Assembly (NCBI GenBank): GCA_902763805.1
Contig: CACWTN010000012.1
Location: 1-52,391 of the forward strand
DNA length: 52,391 bases
Source: an uncultured bacterium
Lineage (GTDB): Bacteria; Cyanobacteriota; Vampirovibrionia; Gastranaerophilales; Gastranaerophilaceae
Direction: 5' to 3'
Shown here: positions 7,338 to 15,127 of the stretch, one piece after another
Numbering within the stretch: the stretch's first letter is position 1
Layout of the letters: every line of letters starts with the position of its first letter
Program-made: the position numbers and the translations under genes
The notes under the pieces: generated by a model
The model's input: only the letters and a program-made list of their open reading frames with translations
Told to the model about the DNA's origin: nothing
Databases searched by the model: none

Positions 7338-8198
7338 ATGGGAATAAAAATTACAAAAATGCAGGGTTGCGGAAATGATTTTGTAATCCTTGATTATGAG
7401 GACTACAAGAGGGGTTTGGCAGAAAACAGATGGACTGATATGTCAGATGCCGCAAAAAAACTGTGTGACAGAAACTTTGGAATAGGTGCAGACGGTTTTA
7501 TTGTTCCCAATACAAATACAGATGAAACTGATATCGGCTGGTTTTTTTACAACTCAGACGGAACAACCGCACAAATGTGCGGAAATGGTATAAGATGTTT
7601 TGCTAAATATGTGTTTGATAACGGACTTGTAGATAAAAAAGAGTTTGGAGTAAAGACTTTGGCTGGAATTATAAAGCCAAAACTTCTGGAAGATGGCAGA
7701 GTAAGAGTTAATATGTCAAAGCCGATTTTGGAATCGGAAAAAATACCGTTTATTCCCACAAATAATCTTAATTATAAAATATCAGTGCAGGACAGAATTT
7801 TTGAAGGTAATGCTGTTTCAATGGGAAATCCGCATTTTATAATTTTTACGGAAGCTGAAGATGATACGCTGGCTTTAGCAAAACAGTACGGTTCATCTAT
7901 TGAAACAAGTGCAGAATTCCCTGAAAAAACGAATGTAGAGTTTGCAAAAATAATATCTGAGGATAAAATTGAACTCCGTGTTTGGGAAAGAGGATGCGGA
8001 ATTACGCTTGCATGCGGAACAGGTGCGTGTGCAACTACTGTTGCAGCTGTTTTAAACGGTCTTACCGAGCATTCTGTAGATGTAAAACTCCTGGGCGGAA
8101 CAGTTCATATTGACTGGCCCGGCAACAAATATGACGCAAACCACGATGTTTATATGACAGGTCCTGCTGAATATGTGTTCAAAGCAGAACTGGCTTAA
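7338..8198 (+). CDS. dapF: Diaminopimelate epimerase
   Basis: A 286-aa PLP-independent epimerase converting LL- to meso-diaminopimelate for lysine and peptidoglycan. The two catalytic cysteines sit in MCGNGIRC (Cys81) and ACGTGAC (Cys226); MQGCGNDF near residue 10 and the substrate-binding GNPH at 163-166 are also present. Length is normal. The purine-rich AAGGAAAGG lies about 17 bases upstream of the ATG, further than usual, but the family N-terminus fits this start. It implies meso-DAP peptidoglycan. It runs convergent with the glucanotransferase gene, one base apart. Confidence 0.96.
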   Translation: MGIKITKMQGCGNDFVILDYEDYKRGLAENRWTDMSDAAKKLCDRNFGIGADGFIVPNTNTDETDIGWFFYNSDGTTAQMCGNGIRCFAKYVFDNGLVDKKEFGVKTLAGIIKPKLLEDGRVRVNMSKPILESEKIPFIPTNNLNYKISVQDRIFEGNAVSMGNPHFIIFTEAEDDTLALAKQYGSSIETSAEFPEKTNVEFAKIISEDKIELRVWERGCGITLACGTGACATTVAAVLNGLTEHSVDVKLLGGTVHIDWPGNKYDANHDVYMTGPAEYVFKAELA

Positions 8199-8199
8199 T

Positions 8200-10095
8200 T
8201 TATTCTGCTAAAATTCTTGCAGATTCATCAAGATTCATCATAAGCTGCGGGTGTTCTTTATCTAACCCTCTCTGTCTGAGGGCTCTTCCTATTGCATCGG
8301 CAAGGTTAGGAGCTTTTCCTTCCGCAACGGCTTTGTAGTATTCATCTTCAAAATCGGAAGGTATTCTGAGTTCCCAGTTACCTTTGTTTGTGCCGGGACG
8401 ATTGTATGTTTTTCCCAGACCCCAGAAATCTGCAAAGAAAATCTGAACACGCCTTGCAGGACTTGTGAATAATTCTGCAAAACTTGCCGCCATGAATTTC
8501 TTTTTATCTGTTCTCAGTTCTTTTGTGTATTTATCAACATCTTTTAATGTGGCGTCTTTAGGCGCGGTATCTTCTGCAAGAAGTCTTGTTTTTGTCATGA
8601 AATGGTTTATTTTTTCTTTGTTTTTAGATTTTATCAGAAGTTTTGTAATTATATTTTTTGTTTTTAAATATTGTTCTACAATGTTATTTAACAATTGGTC
8701 AGTGTATTCAATAAATGAAATGTTATCGTGCGAGCCAATCATAATAACGTTTCTTTCAGGAGCTTTAGAACCTCTGTAGTCAAACTGGGTAACTGATATG
8801 CCTGATAAGTCGAGCTTTTTCATAACTTTTTGGGTAGGAATGTTAGGTTCTCCGAGGTCTTCACAAATAATGTCATCTTTGCTCATACCGTGTTCTTTTG
8901 CGGATTGTAAAACGATTTTTTCAAGAATATTTGAATATTCTTCTTCTGTTTTTTTGAATTCGCCCTGGGAGTATATTCTTCCTGAATTTTCCGGAAGAAT
9001 TTTTTCTGATACTTTGTAAATGAACGGGTCTACTAAACCAATTGTGTGGTCAATTCTTAACCCTCCGGGGAAACTTGCAAAGAAACTGTCATATTTTTCT
9101 TTCAGTATTTGTCCGGCTTTTCCGAGTGTTCCGTCAGGATTAAATATGTATTTTGGGTTGAAATATCCAAATCCCCATCTTTGACCGTCTTTTGAAAATG
9201 CATCAGGAGGACAGCCTATAGCTTTTCCTTCCAGAAACAGATTTTGGTTTGCCCATTCATCTGCCGCAGGTGAGGCAACAGGTGAGTCCCCAATAATTTT
9301 TACGCCTGTTTCTTTTGCAAGTTTATTGGATTCTTGATTTTCCGTATCAATTAAGAATTGTTTGAACATAAAGAAATCAATATCTTGTTTATATTTTCTT
9401 TTTATTTCTGCAATTCTGTGTTTTACAGCATCTTCTTCCTCTTTAGTCTTTGGTGCATAAAGCCTGTTGTCTAAACCCGGCCATTGTCTCCAGTCTGTTT
9501 TGTATATATCACTGAGAGTATTGAAGATTGCCGCCTTTTCAAGTTTTTCTTCATTTTGTTTTTTAAAACTTTCAAATTTCGGTACCAAAGCCTTACGAAG
9601 TTTAAAAATACTGTATGCAATTTTGAGCGCAACGTCATATTCTTTGCTTATAAAAGAATAGTTAACCTTCTCTGGATTCGGATTAGCTTCAAGCATTTCC
9701 AGGAAAACATTTTTGGGAAGAATTTTTCCGTATTTTTCAGTTGTTAACTTATAAAGCGGAATCATATAAATATTTTTTGCCGAAGATTCGGGAGCGTAAG
9801 GTGAAGGATCTCCCAATTTTCTTAAATTATTAGGTTCCTGCTGAATTCCCGTAATCCCGTGAGCTTTAAGAAACGGTATAAGTTTTTTCTGAACAGTATC
9901 AGAAAATAATGTTCCTATTCCGATATTTTCTTTGGGAAAAGACGGTGCTGCGGAATTGTGGATTATTATATCAACTTTTTTATTTAATAATTTTAAACCT
10001 TCATTAAGTGAAGATGTATAAACTTGCATTTCTGCCGGATTCAGCTTTCTTCCGAAAGTCTGATTATCACTGCGGCTAATACTGTTTATTCTCAT
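8200..10095 (-). CDS. malQ: 4-alpha-glucanotransferase (GH77), tagged N-terminus
   Basis: A 631-aa GH77 amylomaltase that transfers alpha-1,4-glucan chains between maltodextrins. The nucleophile lies in GGLRIDHTIGLVDPF (Asp349), the acid/base in IICEDLG (Glu412) and the third acidic residue in IGSHDNIS (Asp457). Other family blocks are DSPVASPAADEW (270-281, usually D-x-P-x-x-V-x-x-x-S-x-D-x-W) and RWGFGYFNP (306-314). The protein is longer than the usual 500 aa owing to insertions after 480. The first 20 residues (MRINSISRSDNQTFGRK) are not part of the GH77 fold and resemble the tag on the 5983 protein. AAGGAG precedes the ATG. With the secreted GH13 at 51 kb it suggests starch or glycogen use. 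Confidence 0.9.
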   Translation of the reverse strand: MRINSISRSDNQTFGRKLNPAEMQVYTSSLNEGLKLLNKKVDIIIHNSAAPSFPKENIGIGTLFSDTVQKKLIPFLKAHGITGIQQEPNNLRKLGDPSPYAPESSAKNIYMIPLYKLTTEKYGKILPKNVFLEMLEANPNPEKVNYSFISKEYDVALKIAYSIFKLRKALVPKFESFKKQNEEKLEKAAIFNTLSDIYKTDWRQWPGLDNRLYAPKTKEEEDAVKHRIAEIKRKYKQDIDFFMFKQFLIDTENQESNKLAKETGVKIIGDSPVASPAADEWANQNLFLEGKAIGCPPDAFSKDGQRWGFGYFNPKYIFNPDGTLGKAGQILKEKYDSFFASFPGGLRIDHTIGLVDPFIYKVSEKILPENSGRIYSQGEFKKTEEEYSNILEKIVLQSAKEHGMSKDDIICEDLGEPNIPTQKVMKKLDLSGISVTQFDYRGSKAPERNVIMIGSHDNISFIEYTDQLLNNIVEQYLKTKNIITKLLIKSKNKEKINHFMTKTRLLAEDTAPKDATLKDVDKYTKELRTDKKKFMAASFAELFTSPARRVQIFFADFWGLGKTYNRPGTNKGNWELRIPSDFEDEYYKAVAEGKAPNLADAIGRALRQRGLDKEHPQLMMNLDESARILAE

Positions 10096-10243
10096 GAAAA
10101 CTCCTTAAAAATCTTTGATATATCACAGGATATCATATTTGATATACTAGTATAAAAACCCCTAAAATACAAATTTGCTATCAGGATAAAATTTTTAATA
10201 AAAAATTAATACCTGACCGTACTATATTTCTTAACAGATACTT

Positions 10244-10272
10244 TAACTTGATAAAATAATATGATACAATAT
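10244..10272 (+). promoter_or_regulatory. Promoter TTTAAC-N17-TACAAT
   Basis: A TTTAAC hexamer, a 17-base A/T-rich spacer and a TACAAT hexamer stand about 35 bases before the YtxH gene at 10308, which also has a Shine-Dalgarno (GCGAGG). This is a conventional, non-leaderless unit. Nothing else of note lies in 10096-10243. Confidence 0.45.
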
Positions 10273-10307
10273 GATGTATAAAATATATAAGCAAAGCGAG
10301 GTATATT

Positions 10308-10631
10308 ATGTGCGATAAAGACAGAACATCAATAGGTTTCGGAGTAGGGCTTCTTTTTGGCGTAATCGGCGGAATAGTAGCCGGTGTTTTATATGCTCCA
10401 AAATCCGGTGAAGAAATGCGTGAAAAGGTTAAAGATACAGTTTGTGATCTTGCCGAAAAGTATTCACCCGAAGTAAAGGAAGCAAAAAAGCAAGCTTTGG
10501 AATCTGTTGATTTATTGAGATATAAACTTGAAAAACAGTATAAAAAAATCGGAAATATGCTGAAATCAAAAAAAATGAGAAAAGCAAAAGAGCTTGAAAG
10601 TGAATCAAACTTCAATTTTGATCACGATTAA
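10308..10631 (+). CDS. YtxH domain-containing protein
   Basis: A 107-aa protein. Residues 8-30 form a glycine-rich membrane helix (GFGVGLLFGVIGGIVAGVLYAP) followed directly by the KSGEEMREK motif typical of YtxH/general-stress proteins, then a lysine-rich helical tail to the end. The family is associated with envelope or general stress; the biochemical role is unknown. It forms a small cluster with a DUF948-type protein and a second YtxH gene, a combination frequent in other bacteria. Confidence 0.8.
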   Translation: MCDKDRTSIGFGVGLLFGVIGGIVAGVLYAPKSGEEMREKVKDTVCDLAEKYSPEVKEAKKQALESVDLLRYKLEKQYKKIGNMLKSKKMRKAKELESESNFNFDHD

Positions 10632-10660
10632 AGACTGAAGACAGGAATATTAAAGGAAAG

Positions 10661-11032
10661 ATGATGGAAATAGGACAATTATATCAGGGTTTAACTTTTT
10701 TGGCTTATGCGACGGGTGTTATAGTAATTATAGTGGGTATAATGCTTGTAAAAGTATTATTTGATATATCAAAACTTACAAATAATATAAATGATACTGC
10801 AGAGGTTGTGAAAGAAGAACTCGTTCCGACGCTGAAAAATGTTAACAAATCGGTAGAGATAATAAGCGGTATAATAATCAGAGCCGATAAAGGTGTGAAT
10901 AAAATAAAAGAGTTTATCGCAAATTCACCGCTTAGAATTCTTACCAAACTGTCAACTATATCAGGAACCGTAGCAAAAGGCTTTTTCAGCGGTTTGTTTG
11001 CGGGGTTGAAATCTTTTGGTAAAAAGAAGTAA
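10661..11032 (+). CDS. DUF948-like membrane protein
   Basis: A 123-aa protein with one N-terminal membrane helix (about 10-32) followed by a heptad-like helix DISKLTNNINDTAEVVKEELVPTLKNVNKSVEII (35-70), the pattern of DUF948 proteins that accompany YtxH. The C-terminus ends in a basic cluster KSFGKKK. It lies 29 bases after the first YtxH gene, probably in the same transcript, with GGAAAG before the ATG. Role unknown; presumed envelope-associated. Confidence 0.7.
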   Translation: MMEIGQLYQGLTFLAYATGVIVIIVGIMLVKVLFDISKLTNNINDTAEVVKEELVPTLKNVNKSVEIISGIIIRADKGVNKIKEFIANSPLRILTKLSTISGTVAKGFFSGLFAGLKSFGKKK

Positions 11033-11045
11033 GCAAAAAAGACAA

Positions 11046-11074
11046 TTACAAAAATAACGTACATGGGTTATACT
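11046..11074 (+). promoter_or_regulatory. Promoter TTACAA-N17-TATACT
   Basis: -35 TTACAA (11046-11051), 17-base spacer, -10 TATACT (11069-11074), about 40 bases before the second YtxH gene. This gene can therefore be expressed apart from the two upstream ones. Confidence 0.6.
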
Positions 11075-11117
11075 GTTCATGTATGATGATGTGTAAATAA
11101 ATATAAGGAGAAATAAT

Positions 11118-11384
11118 ATGTCAGTAACAAGATTTTTAGCAGGTTTTGCAATTGGTGCAGCAATTGGTGCTGTTGCAGGTATTCTTCTCGCTCCGCAATC
11201 GGGTGAAGAAACAAGAGAACAATTAGGCAAAATGGCATCTGATTTGGCAGACAAAACAGACGCAACCGTTCAGGATATCAAGAAAAAAGCAGATAATCTG
11301 ATTTCTGATGCTCAGGAAAAGAGTGAAGAAATTATCGGAAAACTTCAGGATATGCTTAATAAAGATAAACCTGAAGAAGCATAA
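11118..11384 (+). CDS. YtxH domain-containing protein (second copy)
   Basis: An 88-aa paralogue of the gene at 10308: membrane helix FAIGAAIGAVAGILLAP (10-26), then QSGEETREQ, then an amphipathic acidic/lysine tail. AAGGAG precedes the ATG, and it has its own promoter (11046-11074) and terminator (11405-11440). The separate promoter suggests it responds to a different signal from the first copy. Confidence 0.82.
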   Translation: MSVTRFLAGFAIGAAIGAVAGILLAPQSGEETREQLGKMASDLADKTDATVQDIKKKADNLISDAQEKSEEIIGKLQDMLNKDKPEEA

Positions 11385-11404
11385 TAAACAGTTAATAAAC
11401 AAAC

Positions 11405-11440
11405 AAAAACAGGGTGAAGATGTTTCGCCCTGTTTTTGTT
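11405..11440 (+). terminator. Terminator after the second YtxH gene
   Basis: A 14-bp stem, AAAAACAGGGTGAA (11405-11418) with TTCGCCCTGTTTTT (to 11437), with a short loop and T-rich tail. Confidence 0.9.
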
Positions 11441-11498
11441 TGACTTACAAAATCTTTTATATTAGTATAGTAAAGGCGAATGAATTATTCGTTTCCGC

Positions 11499-11587
11499 GC
11501 TCCAGTGGCAAGGACTCCGCGAGGAGGCAACTAAATGTTACGTCCGAGGAGGAGGGGAGGTAGACGCTCTACCGAATCCGCTGAAGC
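11499..11587 (+). ncRNA. Structured RNA-like element upstream of tRNA-Leu
   Basis: An 89-base stretch closed by GCTCCAGTGG (11499-11508) pairing with CCGCTGAAGC (11578-11587), 9 of 10 pairs. Inside are CTCC-GCGA-GGAG with a GNRA tetraloop (11515-11526), a CAACTAAATGTT hairpin, a G-rich run, and the perfect hairpin GGTAGA-CGC-TCTACC. The first bases (CCGCGCTCCAGTGGC) duplicate those of the tRNA-Leu gene 115 bases downstream, but no anticodon arm or T-arm can be formed. It may be a processed part of the tRNA transcript, a small RNA, or a rearranged tRNA copy. Confidence 0.4.
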
Positions 11588-11613
11588 ATGAAAATTAAAT
11601 AATTACAAACCGC

Positions 11614-11700
11614 GCTCCAGTGGCGGAATCGGTAGACGCGTTGGACTTAAAATCCAATCGGGGTTCACCCTCGGTGCCAGTTCAAGTCTGGCCTGGAGCA
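11614..11700 (+). tRNA. tRNA-Leu (anticodon UAA)
   Basis: The acceptor stem GCTCCAG (11614-11620) pairs with CTGGAGC (11693-11699), discriminator A at 11700. The anticodon stem TTGGA/TCCAA holds loop CTTAAAA, anticodon UAA. A long variable arm (TCGGGGTTCACCCTCGG) and T-arm (GCCAGTTCAAGTCTGGC) mark a class II tRNA. CCA is not encoded, unlike tRNA-Ser in this window. Confidence 0.96.
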
Positions 11701-11706
11701 TTTACT

Positions 11707-11738
11707 AAAAGACTTGCCAAAAGGCAGGTCTTTTTTTA
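11707..11738 (+). terminator. Terminator of tRNA-Leu
   Basis: A stem of 11-12 bp (AAAAGACTTGCC, loop AAAA, GGCAGGTCTTTT) followed by a T-run, 6 bases after the tRNA. Confidence 0.9.
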
Positions 11739-11793
11739 TAGGTTTTTTGGTATAACCTTTCCGGACAATTTGGATGCGGTTTTGTCGGCTAAG

Positions 11794-12429
11794 ATGCCGA
11801 TTGGTTCATTTCATAAGCAACTTGTAAAAAATCTGCTCTATATTATTTCTAACAAAAATGTTAATCTGACAGAAAAAATCGAATGTATGTCACAGAGAAC
11901 AACAAGAGAAAAATTACTTATATTTCTAAATATGGAATCTATAAAAAATAATTCAAAAGAATTTACTATCTCTTTCGACAGACAAGCACTTGCCGATTAT
12001 TTAGGAGTTGAAAGAAGTGCAATGTCAGCAGAATTAAGTAAACTTCGTAATGAAGGTATTTATCAATATTTAGCAAATATATTTTTATGTAATATCGGTG
12101 CAGGTACAGCACTTGGTATTCTGGAAAAAATGAATATTAAATCCAAAGCAGCAAGATGTATAGGTATGATTGCAGGTATCATTACTACAGGAGTAATTGG
12201 CGGAAGTGCGATTGCTAATTTTATAGGAAATAAGATAGTTAATCCTATTATTCTTAAAAAAGGTGAAAAAGAGAAACGTACTCCCGAATTATTGGATTTA
12301 TCACTTCATACTGACGATATTGCTACGGTATCGCTGCTGTCAGGTTTAAAATGGATAGAGCCGATGTTACCGTTTTTATATTCAATTTCCGGTTATAAAG
12401 CCGGAATCGGATACAGAAATAATGCATAG
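11794..12429 (+). pseudogene. Chimeric remnant: Crp/Fnr C-terminus fused to a foreign tail
   Basis: The open frame holds the last two-thirds of a Crp/Fnr regulator: the dimerisation helix (SFHKQLVKNLLYIIS), then RTTREKLLIFL and the winged helix with DRQALADYLGVERSAMSAELSKL. After LRNEG the expected final 10-15 residues are replaced by a glycine-rich hydrophobic tail (about 120 aa) from another protein. The cyclic-nucleotide domain is absent: weak Crp-like coding without a start extends only back to about 11740, right after the tRNA-Leu terminator. ATG 11794 is the first usable start and has no ribosome site. I read it as a recombination scar downstream of a tRNA gene; an expressed DNA-binding protein cannot be excluded. 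Confidence 0.55.
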
Positions 12430-12433
12430 GCTA

Positions 12434-13774
12434 TTATTTTGTAATAACCACTTCTATTTCAAATTTTCTGTTCCAGGGGTAGGTGTAATTGAATTTGTAA
12501 TCGGGAATTTCCTGCCCTTCATATAAAGCTTTCAGTATTTTTTCTTCATAAGGTTTCATCAGCTCTCTTATGTCGCAAGGTTCATTAATCTCTCCTCTGA
12601 CATTTGCCTGATATGCCCAATCGTCAAGATAACGTATTATTTGTAATTTTTTGTACGCTTCATCGTTATAATTTGATGCTCTGAATTTTACTTTAATTTC
12701 TGCAAGAAGGCTTCCCAGAGTGTTTGCGCTTGTATTCCACGCAGAAAAACCAAACTCCGGAAGGGGTTGATGACTAAACAGTTCAGCAACAAAACTGTTA
12801 TCTGCTCCGTTTGCAAATCTTACGTCTGCGGCTGCGTATGGCTTGTCAGGTTTTGAAAAATGTTTGTTATATGGTATTGTGTCCCAGCCCATAACAAGCT
12901 CACCCTGTTTTTCTATAAAATTATTAACGAGAAGTACAATGTCTGCTTTTTCTTCATTGTCAACAACGTTAAATCCGCCAAGTTCAAGCTGTTCCATAAC
13001 AGATTGCTCTATTGGGATGTCTTCGTAATTTGATATACGGTCTTTGTATTCAGGTTCTGTGAAAACAGGATAAATATTAATATTTTTTCTTATTGCTCTT
13101 GCAAGAAGTGTAAGAGGGATTTCATCAGCACCAGTTTTTGTTCTGCCACCAAGGTTTTCAAGTTCTTTTGCTTCCTCAACATTAAAACCGAATTCTGCAC
13201 AATCGTCTTTTGAGAAGATTAGTGTATCAAACAGTCCTTCTTTTTTCCACTGAAGGTAAAGTTTATTTATCTCAAAATTACGTTTTCTTGTTTTCAGGTA
13301 ATCCTGAAGTATTTCAGGAGGGACATCCGTTTTTGCGGGGTGCCAGTATTTACTGGAGTTATATGAGTATTCGAAAATCTTTTTACCCCAGTCTTTCCAG
13401 TATTCTTTTTCCTCGTCGTTGTAGTTGTTATTTGAAATACGCATTATGCTAGAAAATGCGTAAACCCGTTTGCCCTGAAGGATTGGTTTTATTTTTTCAA
13501 TTCGATTTTTTATTTCATCATAACTGTCATCAATTCTTCTGGAAGGAATAAGTCCTCCGTACGCAATAGTGTCGAGTGAAAGAATCATTGCATCAATATG
13601 CGGAAGATGATAAAGCCAATCTATTATGTAATCTGCATTAGCTGATTTTGTTAAATCACCGAGGTATTCGCGGGGCGGTATAAATAATTCAATACTTTCA
13701 TCTGTTGCGCAAATATCTTTTGCAAGGTTATAACAGACCGGGCGGTTATCAATAGGAATAAAACAAACTCTCAT
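12434..13774 (-). CDS. DUF4127 family protein
   Basis: A 446-aa soluble protein. The N-terminus MRVCFIPIDNRPVCY followed by a PPREYLGDL segment and LSLDTIAYGGLIPSRR (about 65-80) are the hallmark blocks of DUF4127. Family members are enzyme-like and often found with carbohydrate genes in Firmicutes, but no reaction is established. Length is slightly below the usual 500. TAATAT stands 6 bases before the ATG, so it may be leaderless. It runs convergent to the Crp remnant. Confidence 0.8.
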   Translation of the reverse strand: MRVCFIPIDNRPVCYNLAKDICATDESIELFIPPREYLGDLTKSANADYIIDWLYHLPHIDAMILSLDTIAYGGLIPSRRIDDSYDEIKNRIEKIKPILQGKRVYAFSSIMRISNNNYNDEEKEYWKDWGKKIFEYSYNSSKYWHPAKTDVPPEILQDYLKTRKRNFEINKLYLQWKKEGLFDTLIFSKDDCAEFGFNVEEAKELENLGGRTKTGADEIPLTLLARAIRKNINIYPVFTEPEYKDRISNYEDIPIEQSVMEQLELGGFNVVDNEEKADIVLLVNNFIEKQGELVMGWDTIPYNKHFSKPDKPYAAADVRFANGADNSFVAELFSHQPLPEFGFSAWNTSANTLGSLLAEIKVKFRASNYNDEAYKKLQIIRYLDDWAYQANVRGEINEPCDIRELMKPYEEKILKALYEGQEIPDYKFNYTYPWNRKFEIEVVITK

Positions 13775-13780
13775 ACTTCT

Positions 13781-13786
13781 ATATTA
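13781..13786 (-). promoter_or_regulatory. -10 box TAATAT, 6 nt before start
   Basis: Minus strand: TAATAT, AGAAGT, ATG. The AGAAG could also act as a weak ribosome site, so the leaderless reading is less secure here than at 4290 or 35622. Confidence 0.35.
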
Positions 13787-13831
13787 CCACATTTTTCTGA
13801 TATTTTAAACTAATATTATAAGCAAATAAAG

Positions 13832-13860
13832 AAAAAACGGTGCTTTTGTAACACCGTTTT
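13832..13860 (-). terminator. Terminator of the AMIN-like gene
   Basis: AAAACGGTG (13834-13842) pairs with CACCGTTTT (13852-13860). On the minus strand it is followed by a run of T. Confidence 0.85.
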
Positions 13861-13879
13861 CCTCTCTCTTCTTTTCTTC

Positions 13880-14962
13880 TTATGCCTTAATATTATTTTT
13901 TAATAAATTAGCTTTTAAACCCTGCGCCAAATCGTGGCGTCCGCTTTTTTCATAAATAGCAGTCATTGATTCCAGGAACTTAAGGTTATCAATGTTTGGA
14001 TTTCCCTGATTAACGGGAGCTGTATTAACAGGTGTTGTGTGTTTTTTCATTGGCTGAGTTACCGGAGCTGTCAGCGTTGCAACACTTTGTCTTTGTTGTG
14101 CAAGCTGTTGCTGCATTGCCTGTTGTGCCATTTGATTTCTCAGAAGAGGGCTGATATATTGCTGCATTCTGGGATTATGGAATTTAACAGGTTCCTGTTC
14201 GTAAGGATTTTGATTTTCTTTTTTGTATGCATTTAAACCATAGTTAACTGTTGTAAATGATTTGTCAGGATTAGTGTATGTATTTTCAACAGAGCTGTTT
14301 GCATTTTTGTACATATCGATTTCTCTGTCTTTAAGTCCCTGACTGAGCCCAATTGCCATATTAGATTCTTTGCGTTTGAATAATCTGAGAACTGCAAATC
14401 CCAAAAGACCAAGCAAACCGTAGGAAAAAACTTTATTCATTGTATCGGATACATCTGAAACTGATTCATCAAATTCTGTTTCTATAGAAGCTTTTTTCTG
14501 TGTAAGTTTGTTAAACAAGTCTGATTTTTTATTTTGAGCTAAATCTTCTCTGTATATCGGAGCATAGGAATCAACAGGACTGCTGAGTGTAACTTTTTGT
14601 TTTGCCGGAGCGGGCGCAGGTAAAGCGGAATCAAAAGTAATACTTGCGTTTTCTGCGTTCTCTGCCTGGAAAAATATGCTCAGACCGTTAGCTGTGTTTT
14701 CCACCATAACAGTATCTACATTGGAAGCGTTGTTGTATACCGTATTCAGGGTTTTTGATGCTCTGATACCCTTCATATCAAGAGTAATTCTGTTTGAATC
14801 CTTGACATTCTTCTTGACATCAACTGATTTGTCTGCAGTAAGAACGATATTGTAAGTGTCTTTAACAGGAACAATTTCAATTGTCTGCAACACATTTTCT
14901 TCTGCACAAACTGTCAGCATGGACAATATTAAGCCAAAAAATAACAACGTTTTCTTAATCAT
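13880..14962 (-). CDS. Secreted AMIN-like domain protein with a membrane anchor
   Basis: A 360-aa protein. Signal peptide at 1-20 (MIKKTLLFFGLILSMLTVCA); residues 25-110 have the alternating beta pattern of AMIN domains (IEIVPVKDTYNIVL..., NRITLDMKGI), which bind peptidoglycan in amidases and secretins. A proline/lysine linker leads to one membrane helix (about 178-193), then a Gln-rich, low-complexity C-terminal part (about 265-310) and a short helical end. GGGAGAGAGAG before the ATG is the ribosome site. No amidase catalytic domain follows, so it probably anchors or scaffolds something at the wall. The domain call is from pattern only. Confidence 0.6.
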   Translation of the reverse strand: MIKKTLLFFGLILSMLTVCAEENVLQTIEIVPVKDTYNIVLTADKSVDVKKNVKDSNRITLDMKGIRASKTLNTVYNNASNVDTVMVENTANGLSIFFQAENAENASITFDSALPAPAPAKQKVTLSSPVDSYAPIYREDLAQNKKSDLFNKLTQKKASIETEFDESVSDVSDTMNKVFSYGLLGLLGFAVLRLFKRKESNMAIGLSQGLKDREIDMYKNANSSVENTYTNPDKSFTTVNYGLNAYKKENQNPYEQEPVKFHNPRMQQYISPLLRNQMAQQAMQQQLAQQRQSVATLTAPVTQPMKKHTTPVNTAPVNQGNPNIDNLKFLESMTAIYEKSGRHDLAQGLKANLLKNNIKA

Positions 14963-15048
14963 AAAATACTCTCTCTCCCTTATCTACAGTGTACATGATT
15001 GGCATGCCCAATACTATAAATCAGAAGATTAAATTTTCATGTTTTATA

Positions 15049-15064
15049 TAGACCATCCGGTCTA
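15049..15064. promoter_or_regulatory. TetR-type operator TAGACC-N4-GGTCTA
   Basis: A perfect palindrome, TAGACC ATCC GGTCTA, with one more base pair on each side, about 65 bases before the HD-GYP gene and 85 bases before the divergent AMIN-like gene. TAGACC-N4-GGTCTA is the shape of several TetR-family operators. A related site, TAGACCATACGGT, lies at 18866-18878. Confidence 0.5.
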
Positions 15065-15115
15065 TAAATTTGTTGTTTACTCCAAATAATGTATGGTTAA
15101 TTTAGAAAAAAACAC

Positions 15116-15121
15116 TATAAT
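15116..15121 (+). promoter_or_regulatory. -10 box TATAAT, 6 nt before start (probable leaderless)
   Basis: Perfect TATAAT followed by six bases and the ATG of the HD-GYP gene at 15128; no ribosome site. The -35 region is weak, which would fit control by a factor binding the upstream palindrome. Confidence 0.55.
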
Positions 15122-15127
15122 TTTAGT

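Noticed and set aside
11499..11588. A second tRNA gene before tRNA-Leu
   Set aside because: The acceptor-like stem pairs, but no anticodon arm with a 5-bp stem and no T-arm can be drawn.
11308..11598. 96-codon frame overlapping YtxH and the RNA-like element
   Set aside because: It crosses a strong terminator and the structured element; no start signal.
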